Of a stretch of DNA of 64,000 bases, positions 22,451 through 32,415 are shown one piece after another. The position numbers were made by a program, and so were the translations under genes. This DNA comes from Siphonodentalium dalli (taxonomy: Eukaryota > Mollusca > Scaphopoda > Gadilida > Siphonodentaliidae), in assembly GCA_032622095.1 (NCBI GenBank), contig CP136064.1, forward strand, positions 6,257,512 to 6,321,511, read 5' to 3'. Positions within the stretch are counted from its first letter, which is position 1, and each line of letters opens with the position of its first letter. The notes below the pieces were generated by a model. The model did not search any database and was not told the DNA's origin. It saw only the letters and a list, made by a program, of their open reading frames with translations.

Positions 22451-22694
22451 AGAAAATATGCGCAGCAGAATTACCTCCCTTCTTCCGGTAAATCGCTAAC
22501 GAAAAATGGGAACAGATTATCACTAATTTACTCATGTTTTCCACTGATTTACAGTCGGATAATTCCAGTTTTTCGAAGGATTATTACCCCAACGGTTAGT
22601 ATACATAGTTATTTTGATATGCCAATGTCTCAATTTTTACCAATCGTCCTCAATACTTGGTTTTTTATCACTTATATTCGATGCAATAAAATGT

Positions 22695-22717
22695 CACGTG
22701 ATTAGGAAGAATATAAA
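22695..22717 (+). promoter_or_regulatory. Candidate core promoter: CACGTG and TATAAA
   Basis: An E-box CACGTG (22695-22700) and TATAAA (22712-22717) precede the ATG at 22753 by 53 and 36 bases. A start site about 25-30 bases after the TATA would leave a leader of roughly ten bases. The placement is suggestive only. Confidence 0.35.
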
Positions 22718-22752
22718 CAATAACAGACGACCGATCTGTCTAAATTTTCAAA

Positions 22753-24258
22753 ATGTCGCAATCGAGCGAATTAAATGATAATGAGCTATATTTGATGGAA
22801 AAGAGTGTAATTCCACTAAGCACAACAAGGGCCACTAAATATGGACTGAAAAAATTTGATGATTGGCTAGAAAAGCGAAACAAATCTGATGACTTTAATA
22901 CTGTTACACCCGAGTGTTTGAGTGAGATTTTAAGAAAGTTTTACGCCGAGGTGAAACCTCAAAAACAAGGAACGAGATTGACGCCATGTACTCTTTCGGG
23001 TTTAAGGGCAGCTCTTCATCGCCACATTACCTCGGCTCCAATCAGTAGGGCGACAAATATCCTTCAGGACAAGGAGTTCCAGAGTGCAAATAAAATGTAC
23101 GTGACAAGATGCAAACTTTACATGCAAACTGGAAATCCTAAACCAAGACACAAACCAACTATTGAGGACGAGGACATGCGAAAGATGGGGATTTATCTCT
23201 CAAACTACACCTCGGCTCCAGAAATCCTACTGGAAGCACTCTGGTTTTATCTGTGCTACAACTTTGGGAGAAGGGGCCGCGAAGGTTGGATCAAAATGTC
23301 TAAAGGCACGTTCAAGATCTCCAAAGATTCCGACGGGATCGAATTTGTAGAGATGTGCGAAGCCGAGGCCACCAAAAATCACCAGGGCGGTGGGTCTAGA
23401 GAAAATGATTATAATAATCAGAGAATGTATGGTGACGGTGTGCAGATCTTTAAGTTCTACCTTTCCAAACTGAATGACACTTGCGACCGTCTTTTTCAAC
23501 ATCCTCGCAAAACGTACGGTCCCGATGATTGTTGGTACCAGAATGCACCTGTAGGGAAGAACACACTGTCGGCCATGATGCAACGGATTTCCCAGAAGGC
23601 AGGTCTGTCGCAAATTTATACGTGCCACTGCGTACGTGTTTCGACCGTTACCAACCTTCATTTGGGCGGTATGAATCTGGAAACCATCCGTAATATCACC
23701 AACCATAAAAGCCTCGAAAGTCTAAAACATTACATTTTGGACAGTTCCACGGCTCAGAAACGTGAATGTTCCACGATTTTGAATGCTTCGCTAAGTGTCA
23801 ATCCTGACAATGCGTCATTAAGTGTCAACCCTGATCCCGATGATGATTTTGACTCTGTTAGTAACTTCAATGGCGCGAACTTCAATGTCGACAATAGTAT
23901 GATAGACAGTTCTACTAGTATCCAAGATAGTGTCTACGAGTTATCTTCCACAGTCGCTAGACCTGTAGCTAATGACAATGAATCTCCAATTGACATTTTG
24001 AATAAACAGCCGCTTATCATTGCGGAACCGGTCGGTGTTCTTCCAGTGGCTTCGCCGATGCCTAATGTTAATATCGCCGGAAATTCTGATGGTATTATCA
24101 CCATACCCAAAGACGCACAGGCTGGGACTGTGTTTAGTTTGGATTTTCCCCATGGTGTTGTTAACAATAATAGTCAATCATCATGGCATAATATGCAGCA
24201 CACCATGATATCCGGTGGTACATTCAATAACTGTACAATCCAGAATTTATCAAAATAA
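22753..24258 (+). CDS. Crypton-like tyrosine recombinase, intact, 501 residues
   Basis: A single uninterrupted frame, the longest in the window. Residues 10-130 resemble the SAM-like DNA-binding core domain of tyrosine recombinases (LSTTRATKYGLKKFDDWL, then the helical LSEILRKFYAEVK). Residues 155-330 are the catalytic domain: GRRGREGW supplies the first arginine (R173/R174), CHCVR gives H292 and R295, NHKS gives H318, and LKHYI gives the nucleophile Y327. The full R...HxxR...H...Y set is therefore present. The fold is the DUF3504/KCTD1-like type found in animal Crypton transposons and in domesticated relatives (ZMYM2-4, QRICH1). Residues 340-501 form a low-complexity Asn/Ser/Asp-rich tail with two copies of NASLSVNPD and a GGTFNNCTIQN ending. 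Such enzymes cut and rejoin circular DNA at short target sites. Start context is CAAAATGTC. AATAAA overlaps the stop codon. It may be an active element gene or a recent host exaptation. Confidence 0.9.
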   Translation: MSQSSELNDNELYLMEKSVIPLSTTRATKYGLKKFDDWLEKRNKSDDFNTVTPECLSEILRKFYAEVKPQKQGTRLTPCTLSGLRAALHRHITSAPISRATNILQDKEFQSANKMYVTRCKLYMQTGNPKPRHKPTIEDEDMRKMGIYLSNYTSAPEILLEALWFYLCYNFGRRGREGWIKMSKGTFKISKDSDGIEFVEMCEAEATKNHQGGGSRENDYNNQRMYGDGVQIFKFYLSKLNDTCDRLFQHPRKTYGPDDCWYQNAPVGKNTLSAMMQRISQKAGLSQIYTCHCVRVSTVTNLHLGGMNLETIRNITNHKSLESLKHYILDSSTAQKRECSTILNASLSVNPDNASLSVNPDPDDDFDSVSNFNGANFNVDNSMIDSSTSIQDSVYELSSTVARPVANDNESPIDILNKQPLIIAEPVGVLPVASPMPNVNIAGNSDGIITIPKDAQAGTVFSLDFPHGVVNNNSQSSWHNMQHTMISGGTFNNCTIQNLSK

Positions 24259-24259
24259 A
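24254..24259 (+). terminator. AATAAA polyadenylation signal overlapping the stop codon
   Basis: The TAA stop (24256-24258) lies inside AATAAA, an economical arrangement common in compact transposon genes. Confidence 0.55.
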
Positions 24260-24399
24260 GACATGTTAAACTAAAGTAAACGTTGAAATGACAATCATTC
24301 TGTTGCGATTTGAAAATCAAAGTTGAAGATTTATTGAATTGAAGAAAAAAAGTTGTTATTATTATCCCCCTCTTCCCCACCCCACAAAAAGGCCCATAT

Positions 24400-25492
24400 A
24401 TTGGACTTTAATTGAAATAAACCATGTCATGAAGTGATTAACGGCCCAGTGAAATGTTATGAAGTCATTAACGGCCCTGTGATAATAATAATAGTAACTA
24501 GAATGAAACTGTAATTGCACAGCAATTTCGATACTTCCATGTTCGCCAATGACGGAAATTGTGTCACCTGATAAAGCGTCAGTTTTCAGGAGACACATAT
24601 CAGTATGGTGATACTGTAGCTGATAGTAATACTCGGCAACCACAGATTCTATCCACCAAATTCCATCAAAATCTGCACCAAAAACAATTTGAGATACATT
24701 GGAATATTGATCAGCGCCTACCAAAGATTATACATACTAAATTTCATCAAAATCTGCGCCAAAATAGTTTTGAGATACATACCCACACGCCCGTTCTCTC
24801 AAACCGGAAATGAAATCCGTAAACTTTATATATCACTATAGAGCGCAGAGTTTGCTGCACATGATACAAAAAGTCACAACTCAATAGCTCGAGCCATTCT
24901 GGATTCCTTATAAAGAACGTTCTTTTAACCTTCGACCCGTAGCGAACTTTTAAACCGGAAGTGCGAACCCTATCATTTTTCGGAGGTTCATAACACACAT
25001 ACATGCGCAAATCATGAAAAAAGTCCGAACTCGATATCTCAAGCCGTTTAGGAGGAGATACGTTAACAACAATAAAACCGATAAAGAGCGTTGTTTCCAA
25101 AGGTCAAGGTCAGACGAAATTCCCTATTTGTACATCGACTTCGTATACTCAATGGCTATGCAGGTACCAAATTTCAAATCAATCGGACGAGCTATTTTGA
25201 CGATATAAGAGATCAAACCTCGATTTTGTAAGTCATTTTAGTGACTCGAAAAATCCCAAAAAATCAACAAAATGGCGATAACTCGGAAGGTCAAGGTCGG
25301 ACGAAATTATCAATAGGCCATTTACCGAGATCTTCCAAAGTTATATACTGAAACCGAAAACAGCAGGTGAATCGGTCCAGCCGTTCCGGAGATTAAGGCA
25401 TGTTATTGGAATAATAGGAATAAGAAGAAAAAGAAAAAATAAAAGCCAGAAGAATTACAATATACTTCCATTTAACATGGAAGTATAATAAC
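24400..25492. repeat. LINE/SINE-like 3' region with GAAGAAAAAGAAAA tail and ACTTCCAT hairpin
   Basis: Contains paired CATTAACGGCCC strings (24439, 24469), two copies of CCAtCAAAATCTGCgCCAAAA.A.TTTGAGATACAT (24663 and 24743), AAGGTCAAGGTC.GACGAAATT twice (25101, 25290), and GAATCGGTCCAGCCGTTCCGGAG. It ends with a purine-rich AAGAAGAAAAAGAAAAAATAAAA stretch, then ATACTTCCATTTAACATGGAAGTATAAT. The same hairpin ends the 1.25 kb units further right. The 120-codon minus frame (24362-24724) shows no domain. Confidence 0.5.
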
Positions 25493-25663
25493 ATGATTTT
25501 CAAGGGCGTTATGGTTCAGTACCGGCCCTCCCGGAATGATTAACAGCCCTCGGGCTATTAGCGGCCCTAGACTTCGTCTCGGGCCGCTAATAGGCCCTCG
25601 GGCTGTTAATCATTACTGTCGGGCCGTTACTGAACCCTAACGCCCTTGAAAATCATATTATTG
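25484..25663. repeat. ~170 bp fold-back element
   Basis: Arms ATGATTTTCAAGGGCGTTA..GTTCAGTaCCGGCCC, ATGATTAACAGCCC and TATTAGCGGCCC pair with their complements around AGACTTCGTCT. It ends ..CGCCCTTGAAAATCAT. The pairing continues weakly into the flanks (ATAATA..TATTAT). It is a MITE-like palindrome next to the ACTTCCAT hairpin. Confidence 0.85.
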
Positions 25664-25974
25664 CTTCATTATTGCCCTAAGATGCAACTAATTTCCATTA
25701 TATATAGCACTATGTTTTGAAGGTAAAATTGATTAAAAATTGATTACCACCAATGGATCTTGGCATAACACTAAAACTAAAAGTATATACCGGACTATTT
25801 ATGTCTCACGTCTTATATATAGGCACTTTTATTGTTGTGAACTTATGACCAAATTTTTATCAGGGTTGATATGGAAGTACAGTCTGCTATAGGACTTTGA
25901 TTCGGAAACGTTTTAGTTGTACGTATTACTAGTATCTATACAAAAAGCATAATTCGCTCTAAAAATGACGCTAA

Positions 25975-26160
25975 AATAAAATTTACATTTTACAACACTC
26001 CTTCGTCGAATATATATTCGAAGACTTTCGCATTTGGTTAAAATTCACTGGTAAAGTAATACATACCACGAACGAACCGATTTCTTTTAGTCTAAATCCT
26101 GTCTGTTCAGTGAATGGGAACACATTTCGCCTACCACGATGTCCTTAGAAACCGAGCTAA
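25975..26160 (-). pseudogene. Diverged copy of the 26578-26820 segment
   Basis: TTTACAACrCTcCGTC..CGAATATATA..GACTTTCGCaTTTgGTTAAAA.T.CACTGGT and GTGAATGGGAACrCatTT match the 26.6-26.75 kb stretch. The minus-strand reading is interrupted (stops after the SEF and GVL positions). This is a local duplication with one broken copy. Confidence 0.5.
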
Positions 26161-26577
26161 TTTTCTATCGACAATAATCACCCAATCACCATGTCATTCG
26201 AGGTTAATCGATGTGCAGTTCGGTACACATTCGGTACGAATTCGGTACACTGAATATTACCGACCTGCACGTCGATATTCATGTAGAAAACGGTTAAGTG
26301 CATAGTACTAAACCATATCTGATTAAATTTGTCACACATTGGAATGGTTATAGTCATTTATGTGCACAACGGTAACACAGCTGAATTGACGTTCAGCTAC
26401 TTGTTGGGTTGAGACGTCGTAACGTCGTCAGCGACGTCCGCGCATTTCATATAAACGCCAATACACATTTCATTCAGTCCGTAATGGATTACGAATGTCT
26501 TGACAGATGCTTCATGGAACAAGACTTACTTTCAAAGAACGTATTTGGCGAAGAATAACTAATGTACAATACTTACA

Positions 26578-26820
26578 TTATATTATACATTTCACAACGC
26601 TACCGTCTTCGAATATATAATCGGTGACTTTCGCTTTTGTTAAAAATGCACTGGTCCGATTTCTCGGTTTTTCTTCAACATCCAGTGTGTACAGCGAATG
26701 GGAACGCCATTTGCCTATCACACTGTCCATGGAAGCCGACATCTCGGAATGTTCGCGAACTCTGTTATTTTCTGTCAAAATAGGTTCTCTGGTATGTGAA
26801 TCTACTTGACTCTGGTCCAT
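26578..26820 (-). CDS. Hypothetical 80-residue protein
   Basis: A minus-strand frame starting at 26820 with context TCAAGATGGA and ending at TAA (26578). It is hydrophilic and reads like a protein rather than repeat translation (for example WRSHSLYTLDVEEKPRNRTS), with no domain I can name. The first codons overlap the 27-bp minisatellite. The second, broken copy nearby argues that the segment was coding in a mobile or duplicated unit. It could instead be one exon of a longer gene. Confidence 0.3.
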   Translation of the reverse strand: MDQSQVDSHTREPILTENNRVREHSEMSASMDSVIGKWRSHSLYTLDVEEKPRNRTSAFLTKAKVTDYIFEDGSVVKCII

Positions 26821-27075
26821 CTTGACTAGTGGGGAATCTGGGCCATCCTGGGTTCGTCGTCACTCTGTGCCATCCATGGGCTCGTTGTCACTCTGGGGCA
26901 TCCCTGCATTCATGGTTATTCTGGCTCACCCCTGGCTCGAGGTAACTTTGGTCCATCCCTACTCGGCGGCCACTCTTTGCCACCCCTTCTCGGCGGACGG
27001 CCACGCTGGGCCACCCATGTCGCAGTTGAATCTGGGCTACACACTAGTTCGACACCACTCTAGGCCATGGCCCCG
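26808..27075 (+). repeat. Minisatellite, unit about 27-28 bp
   Basis: About ten degenerate copies of a unit like ACTCTGGGCCATCCcTGgcTCGtCG; CTGG.CCATC landmarks recur every 26-29 bp. The plus-strand frame 26822-27121 and parts of minus frames (QSDDEP-like) are translations of this unit. Confidence 0.7.
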
Positions 27076-28129
27076 TATGGCCACCCTTACTACTCACAGC
27101 TGTTTGCTCATTATAAAGTAATCAGCTATATCAATGACAACAGTTCTCAGAGCACAAACAAAAACAATATCCGGCTTAATGTAGGTAAAATACATGGAAA
27201 TAATAGACCGGCCCCCAGATGAGGGTGGTGTCACACGAAAGGGTAGAAATTTTGACGCTATCTCCAATTATCCTTGTCCCATGGGGGTTCCAAAACACTG
27301 AGGTATCCAGGGCGGAACATGTGGAAAATATATTTTTTGGACCTTTTTGGTGTTTTTGACCTGCAAATTTCAGTATAATCAGGAAAACCAATAAAATAAG
27401 ACAAATATTGAATAAAATATACTTGAATATCAGATATTTATTTTATCTGGGTTGCTTAACATTTATGATGTGCAAAAAGTTATATTATCCAACAAATTTT
27501 GTGAAAAATTCACGAAAATTCCAAAAAAATGAATAAATTGCAGTGCTTTCTCAAAAAAGTTTTCCAGAAGATTTCCTATAAAATTTTCAGCATTATATAC
27601 CTGATTTAATGATATCAACCTCACAAGCAATGATTTCCAGAAAGCTGAGATATTTCCAAAAACCTTAACCCACCCCCATAAAACTGATTTTCTATCTGAA
27701 AATACCTGTCAAGTCAGAATAGCCCGTTTTCGTTCCGTTTTGTTAACCAATTCAGAGTCTTATTACATATCATGGAATTAGCATGTATATGAGGAGGTTT
27801 CTGTTATGGTAGAGAATATTTTTGTTTAAATTTTGATTTTTTGGGGGTAAATTATCTAAATTTTGATTATTTTTCAGTGAAAAATTTCGGAAAAATTCCC
27901 ATGACTTTGTCAGTTTATGGATACAGCTGCACAACATGCACCACAATAAGCATGAATTCTGCCCCAATATCAGACATGAAATGCTATAATCATGTACCAG
28001 ACCAGAATTGAGAAATAAAGTAAAACTTAACCCTACCCCAAGATAGTGTTCTCAATGCTTTCAATTTTATGCTATACTAAACTCGAAAGGTCGCTCATAT
28101 TAGTTGATATAATTCATATCATAAATTGC

Positions 28130-28599
28130 AATAGTTCTGCCCACGGATTATGTAATCTCATCTTCTCTGTCACTGTCAATTTCATCAAATGTGATTGTAT
28201 CAGTCAATAGAATTTCTGTGCAACATCTTACGAGAAGATTGGTTCTAACAACTCAGGCTGCCTATCGGCCGTCCATCCATGAAGTGCTGCACCGGGAGTG
28301 GTTGATTTGACAACGGTTGCTAGTATCCACTGTTTTGCTATCATGTTGGCTCATTTTGAGTGTAGAATTAAAGATTCCTCACATGGTGGAATTGCAGAAA
28401 GATCAACTACCTGTTGCTGGTTCTCGAACTTCATCTGGAACTGTACCCACCTAGCTTATTTCACTTTTCTCGAATGTGGACCATACATGTATAAGGCACA
28501 TGTTAACTCCTTGATTGTATTAATCGTGTCACTGTCCAAAACCCAATTCATTCCTAAATAAGCCATGACATCCATATATCTTGATGTTCTTTCCAGCAA
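28130..28599 (-). pseudogene. Left-arm remnant of transposon gene (C-terminal third of nuclease-like protein)
   Basis: Read on minus from 28599 the translation begins LLERTSRYMDVMAYLGMNWV and continues through TIKELTCALYMYGP, a stop, RWVQFQMKFEN, LSAIPPCEESLILHSK, a stop, ANMIAKQW and GAALHGWTADRQPELLEPIF. I know this order (...YxDxFxxLGxxWxL..., FTCxLYG, LPPCxDxLxLHxxRANYxAxIW, GHGW) from a large family of uncharacterised transposon-associated proteins in cnidarians, molluscs and fish, where it follows a TGCDT..GxGK motif. Two in-frame stops break it. The upstream nuclease-like part is missing from this element. Confidence 0.65.
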
Positions 28600-28640
28600 C
28601 TTCCAGTAGTGTTTTTTTTCCTTTTTGGAACAACGATAAA
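28524..28640. repeat. Segment repeated at 29247-29375
   Basis: GTGTCACTGTCCAAAACCCAATTC through GCAACTTCCAG..GTTTTTTTTCCTTTTTGGAA recurs at 29247-29345 in the same orientation, with several differences. Confidence 0.75.
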
Positions 28641-28689
28641 AGGTAATTATTACTTGTGATACAGACTGGAGGTCAATATGGCAGGGAGT

Positions 28690-29240
28690 TACCGTGTGGT
28701 CATAGGTGAGGTGAATATGTATAAAGGGAGTTATTTTATGGTCATGAATGATGTGAATACTAGTAGGTGTACATGATTAGCTATATGGTCATGAATGGCG
28801 TGGCTATGGTGAGATGTATATGTATGCAAGGAGTGAGAGTATGGTCATGTGTGAGGTGAATATATATATATACAGGGAGTGACTGTATGGTTGTATGGTT
28901 ATGCTTACCCAGTACATGTGTACACAATGTGGCTCAATGGGCATTGCTGTGGTTTACATGTATGTAAATAACGAGAGTACATACATGGTCATATGTGTGT
29001 TTATGTATATATGGAGTGACTGTATGTTCATGGGTGAGATGTACATATGTACCTTGTGTGGCTGTATTGTCATAGATAGGTGTATACTTTTGTATACATG
29101 TGTTGTCTGTATGAGCATTGGTGGGTTGAATGGATAAATAGATGTGCAGCTATGTGTAATGCGTATAGGTGTACATGGAATGGCAGTAGTCATAATGTGT
29201 ATATGTGTACCTGATGTATGCTGAATTGTCATTGACGAGT
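28690..29240 (+). repeat. Minisatellite of the element core, left half
   Basis: Variants of TATGGTCATGtgTGAgGTGaATATGTATA..GGGAGTgAc follow one another. The right half (29560-31130) is the same minisatellite in reverse complement. Confidence 0.75.
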
Positions 29241-29245
29241 GTGTG

Positions 29246-29320
29246 TGTCACTGTCCAAAACCCAATTCGTTCCTAAATATGCCATGACTTCCATATATTT
29301 AGATCGTCTTACCAGCAACT
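29246..29320 (-). pseudogene. Third, short remnant of the same transposon gene
   Basis: Minus-strand reading gives RSKYMEVMAYLGTNWVLDSD, an alternative version of the left-arm RYMDVMAYLGMNWVLDSD segment. It lies between the left arm and the minisatellite. Confidence 0.6.
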
Positions 29321-29559
29321 TCCAGACAAGTTTTTTTTCCTTTTTGGAAGATATCATTACCCGTGAAGGAATGGAACCCAATAAGTGCATTATTCTGTAC
29401 ATTTGACTTGAATCACCTACCCATTAGCATCAAAATTGATTAACTATTATCAGGGGGAAATCATTTAACGTTTTCTCCAACGTGCATAAACGGCATAAAG
29501 ATGGAGAACTTTCTGACATGACCTCTCTATCGATTAATATGTCGTTGAGTTATTGTGGA

Positions 29560-31130
29560 AAGCAATAACAACCCAAGGTACACATGTATAACCAACCCAG
29601 TAACATACAGTCACTCCATATATACACATAAACACCACACAAATGACAAGATAGTCACTCACTCTGTACACATACACCTGACCCATGACCATATAGTCAC
29701 TCCCTGTATACATATTCACCACTTCCATGACCATAAGTCAATCCTTGTATACCTATTCATCTCAGCATTGGCATACGGTCAATCCCCGTATACCTATTCG
29801 CCATATACACCCCATCCATGACCATAGAGTCACTCCATGTATACATATGCAATGTATCTCACCATTGGCCATATAGCCACTCGCTTGATATACATGTACG
29901 TACCCCTCACCCATGACCATATATATCCACACTTGTGTATACATGTACACGTACACCCCACACATGCCCATACAGCCATGAGCCATCATGCAGGCACACT
30001 ATGTATACTCATATACTTGACCCATGACCATATAGTCACCCCCTGTGTACCTATATTCAACACATTCATCATCATACAGTCATTCATTGTATACAAATTC
30101 ACCTCACCATTGGTCATACGTCACTCACTGTATACATGTTCACCAAACTCATGGCAAAATAGCCATGCAAGATATACATATACATGTACCCCCAACCATG
30201 ACCATATAATCACTCCAGGTAAACATATGCACCTCACTAATGGCGATTTAGCCACTCGCTTTATACACATATCTCTCCATAGCCATACAGCCACTCTTGT
30301 ACACCCTACACATGCCCATACAACCATGCAGGCACACCAGGTATACTCCTAAACCTTACCCATGACCATATAGTCACTCCCTGTGTACCTATTCACCACA
30401 TTCATGATCATACAGTCACTCCTTGTATACCTGTTCACCTCACTATTGGCCATACAGTCACTCCCTGAAAACATATTCACCTCACTATTGGCCATAGAGT
30501 CACTCACTGTATATATATTTGCCACGTCATTAGTCATATAACCACTCGATATATGCATATATATCCACACATGACCATCCACACACTCGTCAATGACAAT
30601 TCAGCATACATCAGGTACACATATACACATTATGACTACTGCCATTCCATGTACACCTATACGCATTACACATAGCTGCACATCTATTTATCCATTCAAC
30701 CCACCAATGATCATACAGACAACACAGTGTATACAAAAGTATACACCTATCTATGACAATACAGCCACACAAGGTACATATGTACATCTCACCCATGAAC
30801 ATACAGTCACTCCATATATACATAAACACACATATGACCATGTATGTACTCTCGTTATTTACATAAATGTAAACCACAGCAATGCCCATTGAGCCACATT
30901 GTGTACACATGTACTGGGTAATCATAACCATACAACCATACAGTCACTCCCTGTATATATATATTCACCTCACACATGACCATACTCTCACTCCTTGCAT
31001 ACATATACATCTCACCATAGCCACGCCATTCATGACCATATAGCTAATCATGTACACCTACTAGTATTCACATCATTCATGACCATAAAATAACTCCCTT
31101 TATACATATTCACATCACCTATGACCACAC
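29560..31130 (-). repeat. Minisatellite of the element core, right half, unit about 42 bp
   Basis: Units of the form CATGACCATATAGTCACTCCCTGTATACATATTCACC recur; TCACTCC landmarks at 30373, 30416, 30458 and 30499-30501 are 42-43 bp apart. Long open frames in this stretch (29555-29821, 29837-30352, 30593-30892) are translations of the unit, rich in His, Thr and Tyr, and are not genes. Confidence 0.8.
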
Positions 31131-31229
31131 GGTAACTCCCTGGGTGCCATATTGACCTCCAGTCTGTATCACAAGTAATAATTACCTTTCATCGTTGTTC
31201 CAAAAAGGAAAAAAAAACACTACTGGAAG

Positions 31230-31600
31230 TTGCTGGAAAGAACATCAAGATATATGGATGTCATGGCTTATTTAGGAATGAATTGGGTTTTGGACAGTGA
31301 CACGATTAATACAATCAAGGAGTTAACATGTGCCTTATACATGTATGGTCCACATTCGAGAAAAGTGAATTAAGCTAGGTGGGTAAAGTTCCAGATGAAG
31401 TTCGAGAATCAGCAACAGGTAGTTGATCTTTCTGCAATTCCACCATGTGAGGAATCTTTAATTCTACACTCAAAATGAGCCAACATGATAGCAAAACAGT
31501 GGATACTAGCAACCGTTGTCAAATCAACCACTCCCGGTGCAGCACTTCATGGATGGACGGCCGATAGGCAGCCTGAGTTGTTAGAACCAATCTTCTCGTA
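31230..31600 (+). pseudogene. Right-arm remnant of the transposon gene
   Basis: Plus-strand mirror of the left-arm remnant: RYMDVMAYLGMNWVLDSD, TIKELTCALYMYGPHSRKV, stop, LSAIPPCEESLILHSK, stop, GAALHGWTADRQ. The two stop codons are at the same places as in the left arm, so the palindrome formed, or was last homogenised, after the gene was already dead. Confidence 0.65.
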
Positions 31601-32415
31601 AGATGTTGCACAGAAATTCTATTGACTTATTGTGGTGCATGTTGTGCAGCTGTATCCATAAAACTGACAAAGTCATGGGAATGTTTCCGAAATTTTTCAC
31701 TGAAAAATAATCAAAATTTAGATAATTTACCCCCAAAAAATCAAAATTTAAACAAAAATATTCTCTACCATAACAGAAACCTCCTCAGATACATGCTAAT
31801 TCCATGATATATAATAAGACTCTGAATTGGTTAACAAAACGGAACGAAAACGGGATATTCTGACTTGACAGGTATTTTCAGATAGAAAATCAGTTTTAGG
31901 GGGGTGGGTTAAGTTTTTGGAAATATCTCAGCTTTTTGGAAATCATTGCTTGTGATGTTGATAACATTAAATCAGATATATAATGCTGAACATTTTGATG
32001 CACCACTGAGAGCTTTATACCGAAAAATGAAAATTTTATAGGAAATCTTCTGGAAAACTTTTTTGAAAAAAGCACTGCAATTTATGCATTTTTTTGGAAT
32101 TGTCGTGAATTTTTCACAAAATTTGTTGGCTAATATAACTTTTTGCACATCATAAATGTTAAGCAACCCAGATAGAATAAATATCTGATATTCAAGTATA
32201 TTTTATTCAACATGTCTTATTTTATTGGTTTTCCTGATTATACTGAAATTTGCAGGTCAAAAACACCAAAAAGGTCCAAAAAATATATTTTCCACATTTT
32301 CCGCCCTGGATACCTCAGTATTTTGGAACCCCCATGGGACAAGGATAATTGGAGATAGCGTCAAAATTTCTACCCTTTCGTGTGACACCACCCTCATCTG
32401 GGGGCCGGTCTATAA

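Larger units (their letters stand above)
27204..32412. mobile_element. Large fold-back DNA transposon 1 (Academ-like), 3 bp TSD TAA
   Basis: A 5209 bp palindromic element. Terminal inverted repeats start TAGACCGGCCCCCAGATGAG and are followed by about 2 kb of closely matching arm on each side (27204-29246 and 30583-32412). It is flanked by TAA at 27201-27203 and 32413-32415. The right arm lacks about 253 bp present in the left (27951-28203). The centre holds a ~42 bp minisatellite. Both arms encode the same broken gene piece reading outward. The 3 bp duplication, TAG ends and gene family suggest the Academ superfamily; that name is inference. Confidence 0.8.

Noticed and set aside
23227-23706. 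159-codon minus-strand ORF
   Set aside because: Antisense shadow of the recombinase gene, whose plus-strand reading carries the full catalytic motif set.
29837-30352. 171-codon plus-strand ORF
   Set aside because: It is a translation of the ~42 bp minisatellite (THDHI, HPTHAH, TPC.HI patterns) inside transposon 1; no independent coding signal.
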